This document shows, piece after piece, positions 39,733 through 48,540 of a stretch of 64,000 nucleotides of DNA (the first letter of the stretch is position 1; every line of letters begins with the position of its first letter). Position numbers and translations under genes: made by a program. The DNA is taken from the NCBI GenBank assembly GCA_030715195.1, contig JAUYVI010000001.1:794319-858318 (forward strand), in the 5' to 3' direction. This DNA is from Dongia sedimenti (GTDB taxonomy: Bacteria; Pseudomonadota; Alphaproteobacteria; Dongiales; Dongiaceae). Under the pieces are notes generated by a model. That model worked only from the letters and a program-made list of their open reading frames with translations. It did no database searches and had not been told where the DNA came from.

Positions 39733-40344
39733 CTACGCCGCCGTGCGCCGGCGTTTAACGCCGGCGAAGCCGAGGCCGCCGAGGGCGGTCAGGAACAGCA
39801 GGGCGCTGGCCGGGATCGGAGTCACCGCCGCCGGGGCGACCGTCACGGAGACATTGAAGGTGTTATACGCCGCGTTGGGATCGGACTGCGTATAGGAGAG
39901 GTTGGGCGAGAGCGAATAGAAGGAATTTTCGGTGAGGCCGGTGAGGGCGAAGAAGAAGTCGTTGCTGCCCCACGGGAAGCCGTTCGCTCCTTGGCTGATC
40001 CCGCCGATGGTGAGGCCCTGCACGGCCGCATTGTAGCTGAAGGCGATCGCGGACCCGAGATTGATGTTGAGGTAGTTCTGATGGATCGCCGCTCCGGTGA
40101 CGTTGGTCACCGACACGGCGGGGTCGTAGGTGATGGTGAACGAGCCGACGACCGGATCGATCGGCGCGCCGGCGTTGAACCCCGTCGCTGAGAAACTGAT
40201 CACGCTGGAGATGGTTGTGGCCTTTGCGGTGGCACCCTGTGCCACCATGGCGGCGGCGAGAACGAGGAGCCCGACCGCTCCACGTCGGCACACCGGAAAC
40301 CCGATGGCAGCGAGCCGCGACAACATTTGATTGACTGCTTGCAT
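39733..40344 (-). CDS. Exported protein with VPLPA/PEP-CTERM-like sorting tail
   Basis: A 203-residue protein with an N-terminal export signal (RRGAVGLLVLAAAMVAQGATA), a beta-rich middle (about residues 45-170) and a C-terminal tripartite tail: TPIPASALLF, a hydrophobic helix (LTALGGLGFAG) and a basic end (VKRRRT). This tail is the hallmark of CTERM proteins processed by an exosortase. The ATG at 40344 has a GGGGG site upstream. The middle shows no known enzyme motif. A second CTERM protein is at 61641; no exosortase gene is in the window. Confidence 0.8.
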   Translation of the reverse strand: MQAVNQMLSRLAAIGFPVCRRGAVGLLVLAAAMVAQGATAKATTISSVISFSATGFNAGAPIDPVVGSFTITYDPAVSVTNVTGAAIHQNYLNINLGSAIAFSYNAAVQGLTIGGISQGANGFPWGSNDFFFALTGLTENSFYSLSPNLSYTQSDPNAAYNTFNVSVTVAPAAVTPIPASALLFLTALGGLGFAGVKRRRTAA

Positions 40345-40569
40345 GTTCGGCCCCCGAAGTTTGCGCCGGAGCGGTGCTTCCGGGAACAACGCTACGAACC
40401 GCGACTTCCGCCGTCAATCGCAATTGCGTGACGTGACCGGAGAAGCTATCGTTTTGCGGGAGGATCTTCGCCGAATTCCGGCCCGCGACGAGGAACTTTT
40501 CTCAGGCGATGCGCTCTGGGTGTGCTGGTCGCGCGCTGGCTTTGGGAGCGAATTCTCGCGCGTGCGCGC

Positions 40570-40971
40570 TCACTCGATCCGCTCCAACGGCTCAGCGCCG
40601 ATCTCCACCCAGGGATACCGTCGGCTCTGATGATAGAAGGAGAGAAACGGCGGGGGAAAAGCGAGATCGGCGAAGGCGCCGACCGGAATGGCGATCAGCC
40701 CCGGCTGCGCGTCGATCTTGTAATGTACCGTGGTGCCGCATTCCGGGCAGAAGCTGTAGGTGACGCGGCTGCCGGCGTCGCTGATCCGCGTGTATTCCTT
40801 CGCTCGTCCCTCGAACGACACCCGCTCTTCCGGAAAGCGTGCGTTGTTGCTGAAGGCGCTCCCGGTCCGGCGCTTGCAGGCGAGGCAATGGCAGACGGAA
40901 ACCCGCACCGGCTCGCCCGCGCAGATCGCGGCGAGCTGGCCGCAGGAACATTCGGCGCGGCGTGTTGTCAT
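40570..40971 (-). CDS. GFA/CENP-V family zinc protein
   Basis: A 133-residue protein with the cysteine layout of the glutathione-dependent formaldehyde-activating (GFA) family: CSCGQ, CHCLACKRRTG, then FCPECGTTV. These bind structural and catalytic zinc. Family members include S-hydroxymethylglutathione synthase candidates, but most small copies have no proven activity. The ATG at 40971 overlaps the stop of the upstream GNAT gene by 4 bp, so the two are co-translated; a start at 40986 is less likely. Confidence 0.9.
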   Translation of the reverse strand: MTTRRAECSCGQLAAICAGEPVRVSVCHCLACKRRTGSAFSNNARFPEERVSFEGRAKEYTRISDAGSRVTYSFCPECGTTVHYKIDAQPGLIAIPVGAFADLAFPPPFLSFYHQSRRYPWVEIGAEPLERIE

Positions 40972-41501
40972 GGCAGCGTTCTCCATTCCGAGCGCGTCAA
41001 CGCGTACCAGACGTCGCCGTGTTCAGTCCCTGGAAAGGGAGCGCCCTCGCAGGCGGAAGTGCGCGCATAGCGCATGCCGATCTTCTCCATCACGCGGCGG
41101 GAACCGTGGTTTACAGCCATCGTGCCCGACACGATCTTGTCATAGCCATTGGCGCCGAACCCCCAGTTGACGAGTGCCGACGCCCCTTCCGAAGCCAGGC
41201 CCTGACCCCAGTCCATGCGGCGCAGGCGGAACCCGAGTTCGGCCTGTGTTTCGCTATCCGGCCAGAGACAGAACCACCCGACAAACGCGCCGTTGCCGGT
41301 ACGGCGCGCCGTCCAGACATGCGGTTCCGTGCCTCTCGGCATCAGGAACGCGGCGTTCGGATCGATATGCTCATGGTCAACGGCATGTCCGCCGTTGAGA
41401 TAGCGCATGACCTCCGGATCGCGTTCAAGGTCGATGAAATCGGCGGCGTCACTGGGACAGCAAAGGGTGAGCGTCAGCCGCGCGGTCTGCAAGACAGACA
41501 T
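40968..41501 (-). CDS. GNAT family N-acetyltransferase (RimJ/RimL-like)
   Basis: A 177-residue acetyltransferase. The start LQTARLTLTLCCPSD is the usual first strand, and AELGFRLRRMDWGQGLASEGASALVNWGF contains the acetyl-CoA binding Q/R-x-x-G-x-G/A-like loop (WGQGLASEG). NHGSRRVMEKIGM is the conserved C-terminal helix. RimJ/RimL-like members acetylate protein N-termini, amino acids or drugs; the target here is not predictable. Co-translated with the GFA gene. Confidence 0.9.
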   Translation of the reverse strand: MSVLQTARLTLTLCCPSDAADFIDLERDPEVMRYLNGGHAVDHEHIDPNAAFLMPRGTEPHVWTARRTGNGAFVGWFCLWPDSETQAELGFRLRRMDWGQGLASEGASALVNWGFGANGYDKIVSGTMAVNHGSRRVMEKIGMRYARTSACEGAPFPGTEHGDVWYALTRSEWRTLP

Positions 41502-41537
41502 TTCTCAAACACTCGGCCCAAAAGCACTGGGCTGTTC

Positions 41538-42008
41538 CTACAGCCCCAGCTCGGTCAGCCCCGGGAAATCCATCGGCCGCGGACCTTTCGCCCAGGTGAA
41601 CTTGCGGTCGCTCTCCTTGATCGGCACGTCGTTGATGCTGGCCTGGCGGCGGCGCATCAAGCCGTTCTCGTCGAATTCCCAGTTCTCGTTGCCATAGGCG
41701 CGGAACCAGTTGCCCGAGTCATCGCGATACTCGTACTGAAAGCGCACCGCGATGCGGTTGTCATGGAAGGCCCAGAGTTCCTTGATCAGGCGATAGTCGA
41801 GCTCGCGCTGCCATTTGCGGGTCAGGAACTCGACGATCTTGGCGCGGCCCTGGAAGAACTCGGCCCGGTTCCGCCACTGGCTGTCCTCGGTATAGGCCAG
41901 CGAGACCTTGACCGGATCCTGGCTATTCCAGGCGTCCTCGGCCTTGCGGGCTTTCTCGGCGGCGGTCTCGGCGGTGAACGGCGGGAGCGGGGGACGTTGC
42001 TCGGGCAT
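41538..42008 (-). CDS. DUF1348 / NTF2-like protein
   Basis: A 156-residue NTF2-fold protein. The segments [54 protein letters not shown] and a late [11 protein letters not shown] are those of DUF1348, a conserved family often called nuclear-transport-factor-2-like. No function is established. Length is typical. It precedes the GNAT gene on the same strand with a 36-bp gap. Confidence 0.88.
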   Translation of the reverse strand: MPEQRPPLPPFTAETAAEKARKAEDAWNSQDPVKVSLAYTEDSQWRNRAEFFQGRAKIVEFLTRKWQRELDYRLIKELWAFHDNRIAVRFQYEYRDDSGNWFRAYGNENWEFDENGLMRRRQASINDVPIKESDRKFTWAKGPRPMDFPGLTELGL

Positions 42009-42091
42009 GGCGACACCTGGATCGACGTGAACGATGCTCTCGCTTACCCCCGGCCGAAACGCGCGTCAAATCAGCTTCGTCGATTGAATGA

Positions 42092-43441
42092 TCAGGAAAG
42101 CCGAATGACCGCTTCGAATCCGTCGCTCCGGCCGATCGCGGGTGAGTGCAGCTCCAAGCGCCCGCCCGCCTGGTCCAGGATCTTCTCGGCGATCGCCAGG
42201 CCGAGCCCGGAGCCCTCCGCCGAGGTCCGGCCGCGGACGAAGCGCTGAGTCAACCGCCGCAGCATGTCGGGCGTGACCACCGGTCCGTCATTGGCGACAT
42301 GGATGCTGCGATCCGGCGCGAGCGCGACCCGCACCGGTCGCCCGCGCGCGCCGTGCAGCAGCGCGTTCTCCAGCAGGTTGCGGAAGACGATGGCGAAGGC
42401 GTCGATGTCGATCCGGGCCGGCAGACGATCCAGTGACCCGGTGTCGAGGAGGATGCGGCCGGTATTCTCCGGTGTTCGGGCGTATTCGTCGATCACCAGC
42501 TGCAGGATCGGCAGCAGGTCGGCATTCTCGCTGGTGATCGCGATCCCGCTGTCGGCGCGCGACAGCTGCAGCAGCTTGCCGACCCGGCTGGCCAGCCGGC
42601 GCAAGGCATCCTCGATCTGCACGATGCGGGCGTGCTGCGGGGTGCCGGCCAGCTCCGTGCCCAGCCGCTGCACCTGGGCGAGGGCGGCGGCGACCGGCGT
42701 GCGCATTTCATGCGCGCTGTTGGCGGCGAAGGCGCGTTCGGCTTCCAGCGCCGCGCCGAGGCGCTCGATCAGGCGGTTGATGTCGCGCACGATCGGGGCG
42801 AGCTCGCTCGGCAGGCCGACTTCGGGCAGCGGCTGGAGGTTGGAGCCGCCGCGCGCGGCGATTTCCTCGCGCACCGCGCGCAAGGGGCGGATACTCCCGG
42901 CCACCGTCCGCCAGATGATCAGCCCGGCGATCGGCGGCAACACAAGCAGCGGCACGATCAGGGAGATGAGCCCGCGGATCAGCGCCCGGTACCGATGGGC
43001 CTCCTTCTCGGTCACTTGGATGGCGAAGGCGCCGTCCGCGGTTGGCTCGGTATAGAAGCGCTGCCCGTCGACATCGGCGAAGCCGTGGGCGAGCGACGCC
43101 GGGAACGCGTCGGCCGGTGCGTCGTGGGACCGCAGCACGACCCGCCCGGCGCGGTCGCGAAACTGATAGATCAGGTATTCCTGGTGGCCTTTGAACGTGG
43201 TTGCGTCGTCGATCGCGCGACCGTCATGCTCGTCGACCTCATCGAGATCGTCGAGCGCCAGGGGCAGGAGGCGCTGCGCCGTCTCCTGCAAGGCGCTGTC
43301 GAAGATCTCATTGGTCTCGTGCACCGCCGCCCAGCCCGCCAGCGCGGCCGCGATGATCCAAAGCGTGCCGAGGCTGATGGTCAGCGAAACGATGAGTCGG
43401 CGCGACAGGCTCCATGGGCGCTTCTTCGCGGGGTCGCTCAT
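42092..43441 (-). CDS. Sensor histidine kinase (QseC/EnvZ-like)
   Basis: A 449-residue membrane kinase. Two membrane helices (about residues 20-42 and 168-190) flank a periplasmic sensor part; a HAMP-like linker (SIRPLRAVREEIAARG) follows. Phosphoacceptor His244 is in ANSAHEMRTPVAAAL, and the ATPase domain has NLLENALLHGA, the HVANDGPVV box and GSGLGLAIAEKI. The ATG at 43441 overlaps the response-regulator stop by 4 bp. The divergent PepSY and cytochrome b561 genes are candidate targets, a common grouping. Signal unknown. Confidence 0.93.
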   Translation of the reverse strand: MSDPAKKRPWSLSRRLIVSLTISLGTLWIIAAALAGWAAVHETNEIFDSALQETAQRLLPLALDDLDEVDEHDGRAIDDATTFKGHQEYLIYQFRDRAGRVVLRSHDAPADAFPASLAHGFADVDGQRFYTEPTADGAFAIQVTEKEAHRYRALIRGLISLIVPLLVLPPIAGLIIWRTVAGSIRPLRAVREEIAARGGSNLQPLPEVGLPSELAPIVRDINRLIERLGAALEAERAFAANSAHEMRTPVAAALAQVQRLGTELAGTPQHARIVQIEDALRRLASRVGKLLQLSRADSGIAITSENADLLPILQLVIDEYARTPENTGRILLDTGSLDRLPARIDIDAFAIVFRNLLENALLHGARGRPVRVALAPDRSIHVANDGPVVTPDMLRRLTQRFVRGRTSAEGSGLGLAIAEKILDQAGGRLELHSPAIGRSDGFEAVIRLS

Positions 43442-44097
43442 GAATCGCTCAAGCGATAGCCGACGCCGCGGACCGTCTCGATCAGGGTGCGGCCGAGCTT
43501 CTTGCGCAAGCGGCTGATATGGACCTCGATCGCGTTGCTTTCGATTTCCGCGCCGAACGGATAGAGCGCCTCCTCGAACTGCTCCTTGGTGACGATGCGG
43601 TTGCGCCGGCTGAGCAGCTGATCGAGCACTGCCCATTCGCGCCCGGTGATGTCGATCCGGCGGCCGTTGCGCTTGAGCTCGCGCCCGGTCAGGTCGATCT
43701 CGAGTTCACCCAGTCGGATGACCGGCGCCGGATCCCCGCTGGCGCGCCGCGCCACCGCGGCGACCCGGGCGGTCAACTCGTCGAGATCGAACGGCTTCAC
43801 CAGGTAGTCGTCGGCACCGGCGTTCAGGCCTTCGATCCGATCGCGGATCTGGTCGCGCGCGGTGAGGATGATGACCGGTCGCTTGTCGCCGGCGTTGCGC
43901 AGGCTCTTCAGAAGATCGAGGCCGCGCCCGTCCGGCAAATGCAGGTCCAGCAGGATCAATCCGTAATCGACCCCGCGCAAGGCCGCCCGCGCGTCATCCA
44001 GCCGCAGCACGTGATCGACCGCGTGGCCCGTGGCCGCGACATGTTCGCGCACCGCCTGGCCCAGCGCCGGTTCGTCTTCGATGAGGAGAATGCGCAA
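43438..44097 (-). CDS. OmpR/QseB-type response regulator
   Basis: A 219-residue regulator. The receiver domain has the acidic pocket (IEDEP), phosphoacceptor Asp51 in LLDLHLPDG, the conserved Thr in ILTAR and Lys in YLVKPF. The C-terminal winged helix (about residues 125-219) ends in IETVRGVGYRL. The apparent start is a TTG at 44097 (LRILLIEDEP), since the usual first residues follow it directly and no ATG is in the right place. Partner of the downstream kinase through an ATGA overlap. Confidence 0.93.
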   Translation of the reverse strand: MRILLIEDEPALGQAVREHVAATGHAVDHVLRLDDARAALRGVDYGLILLDLHLPDGRGLDLLKSLRNAGDKRPVIILTARDQIRDRIEGLNAGADDYLVKPFDLDELTARVAAVARRASGDPAPVIRLGELEIDLTGRELKRNGRRIDITGREWAVLDQLLSRRNRIVTKEQFEEALYPFGAEIESNAIEVHISRLRKKLGRTLIETVRGVGYRLSDS

Positions 44098-44240
44098 GAG
44101 AGTGGTCCTGTCCTGATTGTCCGCACCCTGCCTGAATCGCCTTAAGCCAAGCTGAAGAAGAATCTTTTCGGCCTTCAGGTCGGCTTCAGCCGCCGCTGCC
44201 ACCGTCCGCCCCGTCAACACCAACCACACGAGGTTATATC

Positions 44241-44501
44241 ATGAAGCGTCTTGCTCTTACCGTTCTTCTCGCCAGCGTCGCCGGCATCGGCTCCGCCGCG
44301 GCCGCCGAGATCTGCAGCGTGCCCCAGGCCGAATGGCAGCCGAAGGAAGCCCTGCAGCAGAAGCTCGAGGCCGAGGGCTGGAAGATCAAGACCATCAAGA
44401 TCGACGAGGGCTGCTACGAGGTCTACGGCACCGATGCCGCGGGCAAGCGGATGGAGACCTATTTCGATCCGAAGTCGTTCGAAGTGAAGAAGCAGGGCTA
44501 A
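44241..44501 (+). CDS. Periplasmic PepSY-domain protein
   Basis: An 86-residue exported protein. A signal peptide (MKRLALTVLLASVAGIGSAAAA) precedes one PepSY domain: KEALQQKLEAEGWKIKTIKI, EVYGTDAAGKRMETYFDP and a closing FEVKKQ. Such proteins often sit beside cytochrome b561 and QseBC-type genes; their role is unclear (metal or redox sensing has been proposed). It precedes the cytochrome b561 gene by 11 bp and is divergent from the two-component pair. Confidence 0.9.
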   Translation: MKRLALTVLLASVAGIGSAAAAEICSVPQAEWQPKEALQQKLEAEGWKIKTIKIDEGCYEVYGTDAAGKRMETYFDPKSFEVKKQG

Positions 44502-44512
44502 GGAGCCCGATC

Positions 44513-45052
44513 ATGGCGGCGACGGTCAAGATCTGGGATCCGTTCGTTCGGGTCTTTCATTGGAGCCTGGTGGCCAGCTTCGCGGTCGCCTGGCTCACGG
44601 CGGAGGATTGGAAGGCGCTGCATATGTGGGCCGGCTACGCCGCCGGTTCCCTGATCGCGCTGCGGCTGCTCTGGGGCGCGGTCGGCACGCGCTATGCCCG
44701 GTTCAGCCAGTTCGTCCGCTCTCCGCGCGCCGTCGCCGCCTATGTTCGGGATATCGTCACCGGGCGAGAGGCCCGCTATCTCGGCCACAACCCGGCCGGC
44801 GGCCTGATGATCGTGGCTTTGATCGCGACCATGGCCACGGTCTCGGTGACCGGCTGGATGCAGACCACCGACGCCTATTGGGGCGTCGAGTGGGTGGAAG
44901 AGCTGCATGAGGCGGTGGCGAGTCTGATGCTGGGGCTGGTCGGCCTGCACGTGCTGGGGGTCGCGGTGGCCAGCCTGCGCCATCGCGAGAACCTGGTCCG
45001 CGCCATGTTGACCGGCCGCAAGCGTTCGCCCGGCGCCGCCGACATCACCTGA
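44513..45052 (+). CDS. Cytochrome b561 family membrane protein
   Basis: A 179-residue four-helix di-heme membrane cytochrome. It starts IWDPFVRVFHWSLVASF, with histidines in RVFHWS, ALHMWAGY, EELHEAVA and LVGLHVLGV serving as probable heme ligands. The AGGAG ribosome binding site lies 8 bp before the ATG. Family members transfer electrons between quinol and periplasmic partners. The PepSY gene directly upstream is probably co-transcribed and the pair may be controlled by the divergent QseBC-like system (inference). Confidence 0.92.
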   Translation: MAATVKIWDPFVRVFHWSLVASFAVAWLTAEDWKALHMWAGYAAGSLIALRLLWGAVGTRYARFSQFVRSPRAVAAYVRDIVTGREARYLGHNPAGGLMIVALIATMATVSVTGWMQTTDAYWGVEWVEELHEAVASLMLGLVGLHVLGVAVASLRHRENLVRAMLTGRKRSPGAADIT

Positions 45053-45093
45053 TCCGCTGTGCTAGCATGGCATTCTTCCACGCGGAGAATGCC

Positions 45094-45510
45094 ATGCTGG
45101 ATCCGGCGCTGGTCGCCGCCTATCGGGCGACCGATTACGTGCTCTTCGTCGAAGACGGGCTGGAGATCACGCTCAACATCGGACGGCCCAGCCCCGAGTT
45201 CGATCGCGTGCTCGAGCGGCGGAACGCGACGACCGCCGTGGTGGTGACCGCTTACAATCCCCGCAGCGTCGTGCTGGCCGAAGCGGAAAACCGCGCGCGG
45301 CACGAGCAACTCACCGAATTGCTGGACACCGGCGGTTACGATCACGCACTCGGCGAGGGGCGGGATCCGACCGGACAATGGAAGGCGGAGTTGGAATGCG
45401 TCGTCTTCGGCATCTCGCTCGAGACGGGCCTGGAAATCGCCCGCCGCTTCGAGCAGAACGCGATCGTCTTCGTTGCGCGGGGCGAGAGGCCGGAGCTACT
45501 CTATCCGTGA
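45094..45510 (+). CDS. DUF3293 protein
   Basis: A 138-residue cytoplasmic protein of DUF3293. YRATDYVLF near the start, AVVVTAYNPRSVVLAEAENRARHEQL in the middle and WKAELECVVFGISLETGLEIARRFEQNAIVFV toward the end are the conserved parts. The fold is thought alpha/beta; no function is known. The ATG at 45094 has a GGAG site; the ATG at 45067 does not. It ends 2 bp before the convergent globin gene. Confidence 0.88.
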   Translation: MLDPALVAAYRATDYVLFVEDGLEITLNIGRPSPEFDRVLERRNATTAVVVTAYNPRSVVLAEAENRARHEQLTELLDTGGYDHALGEGRDPTGQWKAELECVVFGISLETGLEIARRFEQNAIVFVARGERPELLYP

Positions 45511-45511
45511 C

Positions 45512-45958
45512 TTATTCGGCCGCTTGGCGCGCCGGCCGACGGGCCGGCTCCGGGCTTTCGGCGCCTTCGATCATCGCCGCCGCGACCCGGCCATAGGCAT
45601 TGCTCCAGGCATCGGCCAGCTCCTTGTTCCAGCCGGTGCCGAGGCCGATCTCCAGGGTCCAGAGCAGGGCCGCGCCGACCACGTCATAATGCCGGTTGCG
45701 GACGCCGTAGCTCTTGTGGCGCCGGCCGAGCTCGCGGATCGCGGGCAGCAGGCTGTCCATCTTCTCGAGGTTGGTGACCACCAGGGCGAGCGCCACCATC
45801 AGCTTCTGCTTCTGCTCGGTCATGTCCGACTTGAACATCAGGCGTAGCGAGGGATCGAGCTCGAACAGCCGGCAATAGAACAGCTCGGCGGCCTGGTCCT
45901 TGAAGGGCATGATCTTGCCGAAGCTCAGCTTCACGATTTCAATCTGGCGAGGCGTCAT
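45512..45958 (-). CDS. Single-domain bacterial globin (Vgb/Hmp-like)
   Basis: A 148-residue globin. The proximal heme ligand is His81 in RRHKSYGV, followed by RHYDVVG as in flavohemoglobins and Vitreoscilla hemoglobin. Tyr28 (B10 position, FYCRLF) and Gln49 or Gln51 near E7 are typical for oxygen and NO binding globins. There is no reductase domain, so electrons must come from a separate partner. A perfect CRP-like site lies 91 bp upstream. NO detoxification or oxygen delivery are the likely roles (inference). Confidence 0.93.
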   Translation of the reverse strand: MTPRQIEIVKLSFGKIMPFKDQAAELFYCRLFELDPSLRLMFKSDMTEQKQKLMVALALVVTNLEKMDSLLPAIRELGRRHKSYGVRNRHYDVVGAALLWTLEIGLGTGWNKELADAWSNAYGRVAAAMIEGAESPEPARRPARQAAE

Positions 45959-46048
45959 GGTCGATCTTCCGACGAGCGAGGGTTGCGCGAGCCTTCGGCG
46001 CAGCGGCCGGAAGCAAGGTTCAGCCTAGCGGACCGGCCCGGACGGGGC

Positions 46049-46064
46049 TGTGACCCCTATCACA
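46049..46064. promoter_or_regulatory. CRP/FNR-family consensus site between globin and msrQ
   Basis: TGTGA-CCCCTA-TCACA is an exact TGTGA-N6-TCACA palindrome, extended by C and G at its ends. It is 91 bp upstream of the globin start and 156 bp upstream of msrQ. Binding by a CRP-type regulator is inferred. The rest of 45959-46219 shows nothing else I can name. Confidence 0.6.
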
Positions 46065-46219
46065 GGGCTGGGCCGGCCACGCCGCGATGACGCCCGGCTG
46101 TGTGGCCCGTCACCGGCCGCGATGCCTGGAAGGCATGGAATCGGTCACGCCAGGGTGATTGGCTGGCTCTCGCGAGGCGCCTATCTTAGGGTCGGGTTTA
46201 CCTTTCGGGATCGCACATC

Positions 46220-47074
46220 ATGCGGGCGCCCTGGCGCGAGCGCAACGGCAGCTTCTCCTGGTACCGGGCCGCTTTCCTGCTGGCGGTCTGTGCGCCGGGC
46301 ATCGCGACGGCCGTGCAGTATTATGCCGGCTTCTTCCCGGTCCGCCCGATCACCGAGATCATCCATGCCACCGGCCTCTGGACCATCCGCCTGCTGATGA
46401 TCAGCCTGGCGGTGACGCCGTTCCGGCAGTCCTTCCGTTGGGCGCGGCTGGTGACGGTCCGGCGCATGATCGGCGTCGCCGCTTTCTCCTACGCGGTGCT
46501 GCATATCACCTTCTATGCCGCGGACAACATGTTCGACCTCCCCAAGGTGGTCAGCGAGATCGCGCTGCGCATCTACCTGACCATCGGCTTCGCGGCCTTG
46601 CTCATTCTCGGCGCCTTGGCGCTGACCTCGACCGACGGCATGGTGAAGCGCCTCGGCGGCAAGGCGTGGCAGCGGCTGCACCGCTGGATCTACTTGGCCG
46701 GCGTGCTGGCCTGCATCCACTATTTCATGCAGTCGAAGCTCAATGTCAGCGAGCCGCTGGTGGTCGCCGGCCTGTTCCTCTGGATGATGATGTACCGTCT
46801 GGTCTTCTGGCTCGGCAGCAGCGCGCGCGCGGCGGCACTCCCGACCCTGGCCGGCCTCGGCGTCGCCGCATCGCTGGCGACTGGATTCGGCGAGGCGGCC
46901 TACTATCACTTCCGCACCAATGCGCCGTTCCTGCGCGTGCTCGAGGCCAACCTGAACTTCCACGCCGGTAGCCGCCCGGCCTGGGTGGTCCTCGGGATCA
47001 CGATGGCGATCGTGCTGGTCGCGGCCTTGCGGCAGTGGCAGCACGGCCGCCAGGCGACGCTCGCCTCGGCCTGA
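46220..47074 (+). CDS. msrQ: MsrQ-like heme-binding membrane subunit
   Basis: A 284-residue membrane protein of the ferric-reductase-like MsrQ family. Its histidines in IIHATGLWTIRL, AVLHITFYA and LACIHYFMQ sit in membrane helices as heme ligands, and RRMIGVAAFSYAVLH and WQRLHRWIYLAGVL are family signatures. MsrQ passes electrons from the quinone pool or a flavin reductase to MsrP, which repairs methionine sulfoxide in periplasmic proteins. It is about 80 residues longer than usual, with an extra C-terminal membrane portion. No msrP gene is adjacent. Confidence 0.82.
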   Translation: MRAPWRERNGSFSWYRAAFLLAVCAPGIATAVQYYAGFFPVRPITEIIHATGLWTIRLLMISLAVTPFRQSFRWARLVTVRRMIGVAAFSYAVLHITFYAADNMFDLPKVVSEIALRIYLTIGFAALLILGALALTSTDGMVKRLGGKAWQRLHRWIYLAGVLACIHYFMQSKLNVSEPLVVAGLFLWMMMYRLVFWLGSSARAAALPTLAGLGVAASLATGFGEAAYYHFRTNAPFLRVLEANLNFHAGSRPAWVVLGITMAIVLVAALRQWQHGRQATLASA

Positions 47075-47076
47075 GG

Positions 47077-48009
47077 CTATTCAGCCGGCATTTCGGCCCG
47101 CGCGATCCGCGCCTTGCGCCACTCCTCGAGCACGATGAAAAAGCCGCTCACCATGATCAGCACCGCGCCGCCGAAGACGTGGAGGCCGGGCACGTCGGCC
47201 CAGATCAGGTAGCCCAGCAGGAACGACCAGACCAGGGCCGAGAACTCCAGCGGCGACACGACGGAGGCGGGCGCGCGGCGGATCGCTTCGATCAGCAGAT
47301 ACTGCGCGAAGCCGCCGAGCAGGCCGATTCCGATCATCAGGGATGCGTCCAGGAGACCGGGCGTCACCCATTTGAACGCCATGGTCGCGCCGGTCATCAC
47401 CACGAAGCCGGCGCTGGAGGTCAGCATCTGCACCAGCGTGGGTTCGCGGGTCGCGATCTGGCGGATCAGGATCATCGAGCCCGCCCAGAGCACCGCCGCC
47501 AGCAAGGCGAGGCCGATCGCGCCGGCATGACTGAGGTCGCCGGGCCGGCAGGCGATCAGCACGCCGGCGAAGCCGATCAGGATGCTGATCCAGCGCAGGC
47601 GCGTCACCGTCTCGCGCAGGATCGGCACGGCGAGAACGGCGACCAGCAGCGGCGAGGCGAAGTAGATGGTCATCAGCTCGGCCAGCTGCAGGCTGCGCGC
47701 CGCGGTGTAGAAGCAGAGCCAGGCCAGCAGCAATCCGATCGCCCGCGCGAACAGCGCATTGCGGATCGGCGAGCGCGCCGTCTGGATCAGCGTCCGTCGC
47801 CGCCCGATGATCAGGCAGAGCGCCAGGATGACCACGCTCCGGACGAACAGCACCTGCCAGGGCGAATAATCCGCAACCAGCCATTTGATCCCCGCGTCAT
47901 GCAACGCGAAGACGGCGAAGGAGGTGGTCGCCAGGACGATTCCGGTCAGCACCCCGCCGACGGGAGTCGCCTTGTGGCTGCGGCTCTCGGGTGTGGTGCC
48001 GTGGGGCAT
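47077..48009 (-). CDS. EamA-family DMT transporter
   Basis: A 310-residue membrane protein with ten hydrophobic segments and two EamA repeats (about residues 20-150 and 165-290). The first repeat shows WLCFYTAARSLQLAELMTIYFASPL, the second SVVSPLEFSALVWSFLLGYLIW. Members export amino acids and other metabolites. The ATG at 48009 places the first helix correctly; the frame upstream is not part of the family. Convergent with msrQ, 2 bp apart. Upstream, 48010-48295 holds no gene I can support. Confidence 0.9.
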   Translation of the reverse strand: MPHGTTPESRSHKATPVGGVLTGIVLATTSFAVFALHDAGIKWLVADYSPWQVLFVRSVVILALCLIIGRRRTLIQTARSPIRNALFARAIGLLLAWLCFYTAARSLQLAELMTIYFASPLLVAVLAVPILRETVTRLRWISILIGFAGVLIACRPGDLSHAGAIGLALLAAVLWAGSMILIRQIATREPTLVQMLTSSAGFVVMTGATMAFKWVTPGLLDASLMIGIGLLGGFAQYLLIEAIRRAPASVVSPLEFSALVWSFLLGYLIWADVPGLHVFGGAVLIMVSGFFIVLEEWRKARIARAEMPAE

Positions 48010-48295
48010 CGGAACGGGGACTGCATATATAAGGTGAGGTCGGCGGACATTAGGCCGCACGCCCGGATGGGGCAATCGCCGGTCCCGCAACCGGGCTCCG
48101 CCCGCCGTGCATAGGCGAAATTCACGCTGTTCCAAGTGGTTAGCCGGAATTCTGGATGCGTGCAAGCGGAACGGGCGGGCGCCATCGAAGCAAAATTACC
48201 TAAAATTCTATTAAATTGGCAGGCGAAAGAGCTTGCGGGCCCGCATCGAAGCGCCCAGATTCTGGGTAGGACCGAATAGGGTCAGGAGATTGGTG

Positions 48296-48517
48296 ATGAA
48301 CATCTCGGGTGTTACCGGCGTCGCGGCGGCCTTCGAAGGCGCGCGGGTGGCTGGCCAGCAGCAAGCTTCGGCGACGACGTCGGCCGCGCAGACGCAGCGT
48401 GAGAACGACCGTCAGGCCGAGGAGGTCGATCTGAAGAAGACCGAGACGGTGAACCAGGACCAAGGTGCCTCGGGTTCCGGCGATACCGGCGAGCGGCGGC
48501 TGAACATCCTCGTCTGA
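48296..48517 (+). CDS. Small orphan protein, 73 residues
   Basis: A real small gene by its signals: an AGGAG site 8 bp before the ATG and an intrinsic terminator 24 bp after the stop. The product (MNISGVTGVAAAFEG...) has a short apolar start, then a long Gln/Ala/Thr-rich polar stretch (about residues 20-60) likely to be disordered, and ends RRLNILV. No cysteine, no signal peptide, no known domain. It vaguely resembles small motility-linked YjfB-type proteins at its N-terminus, but I do not assign it. Confidence 0.7.
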   Translation: MNISGVTGVAAAFEGARVAGQQQASATTSAAQTQRENDRQAEEVDLKKTETVNQDQGASGSGDTGERRLNILV

Positions 48518-48540
48518 TCCCGCATCCTCTCGAAGCTTCA

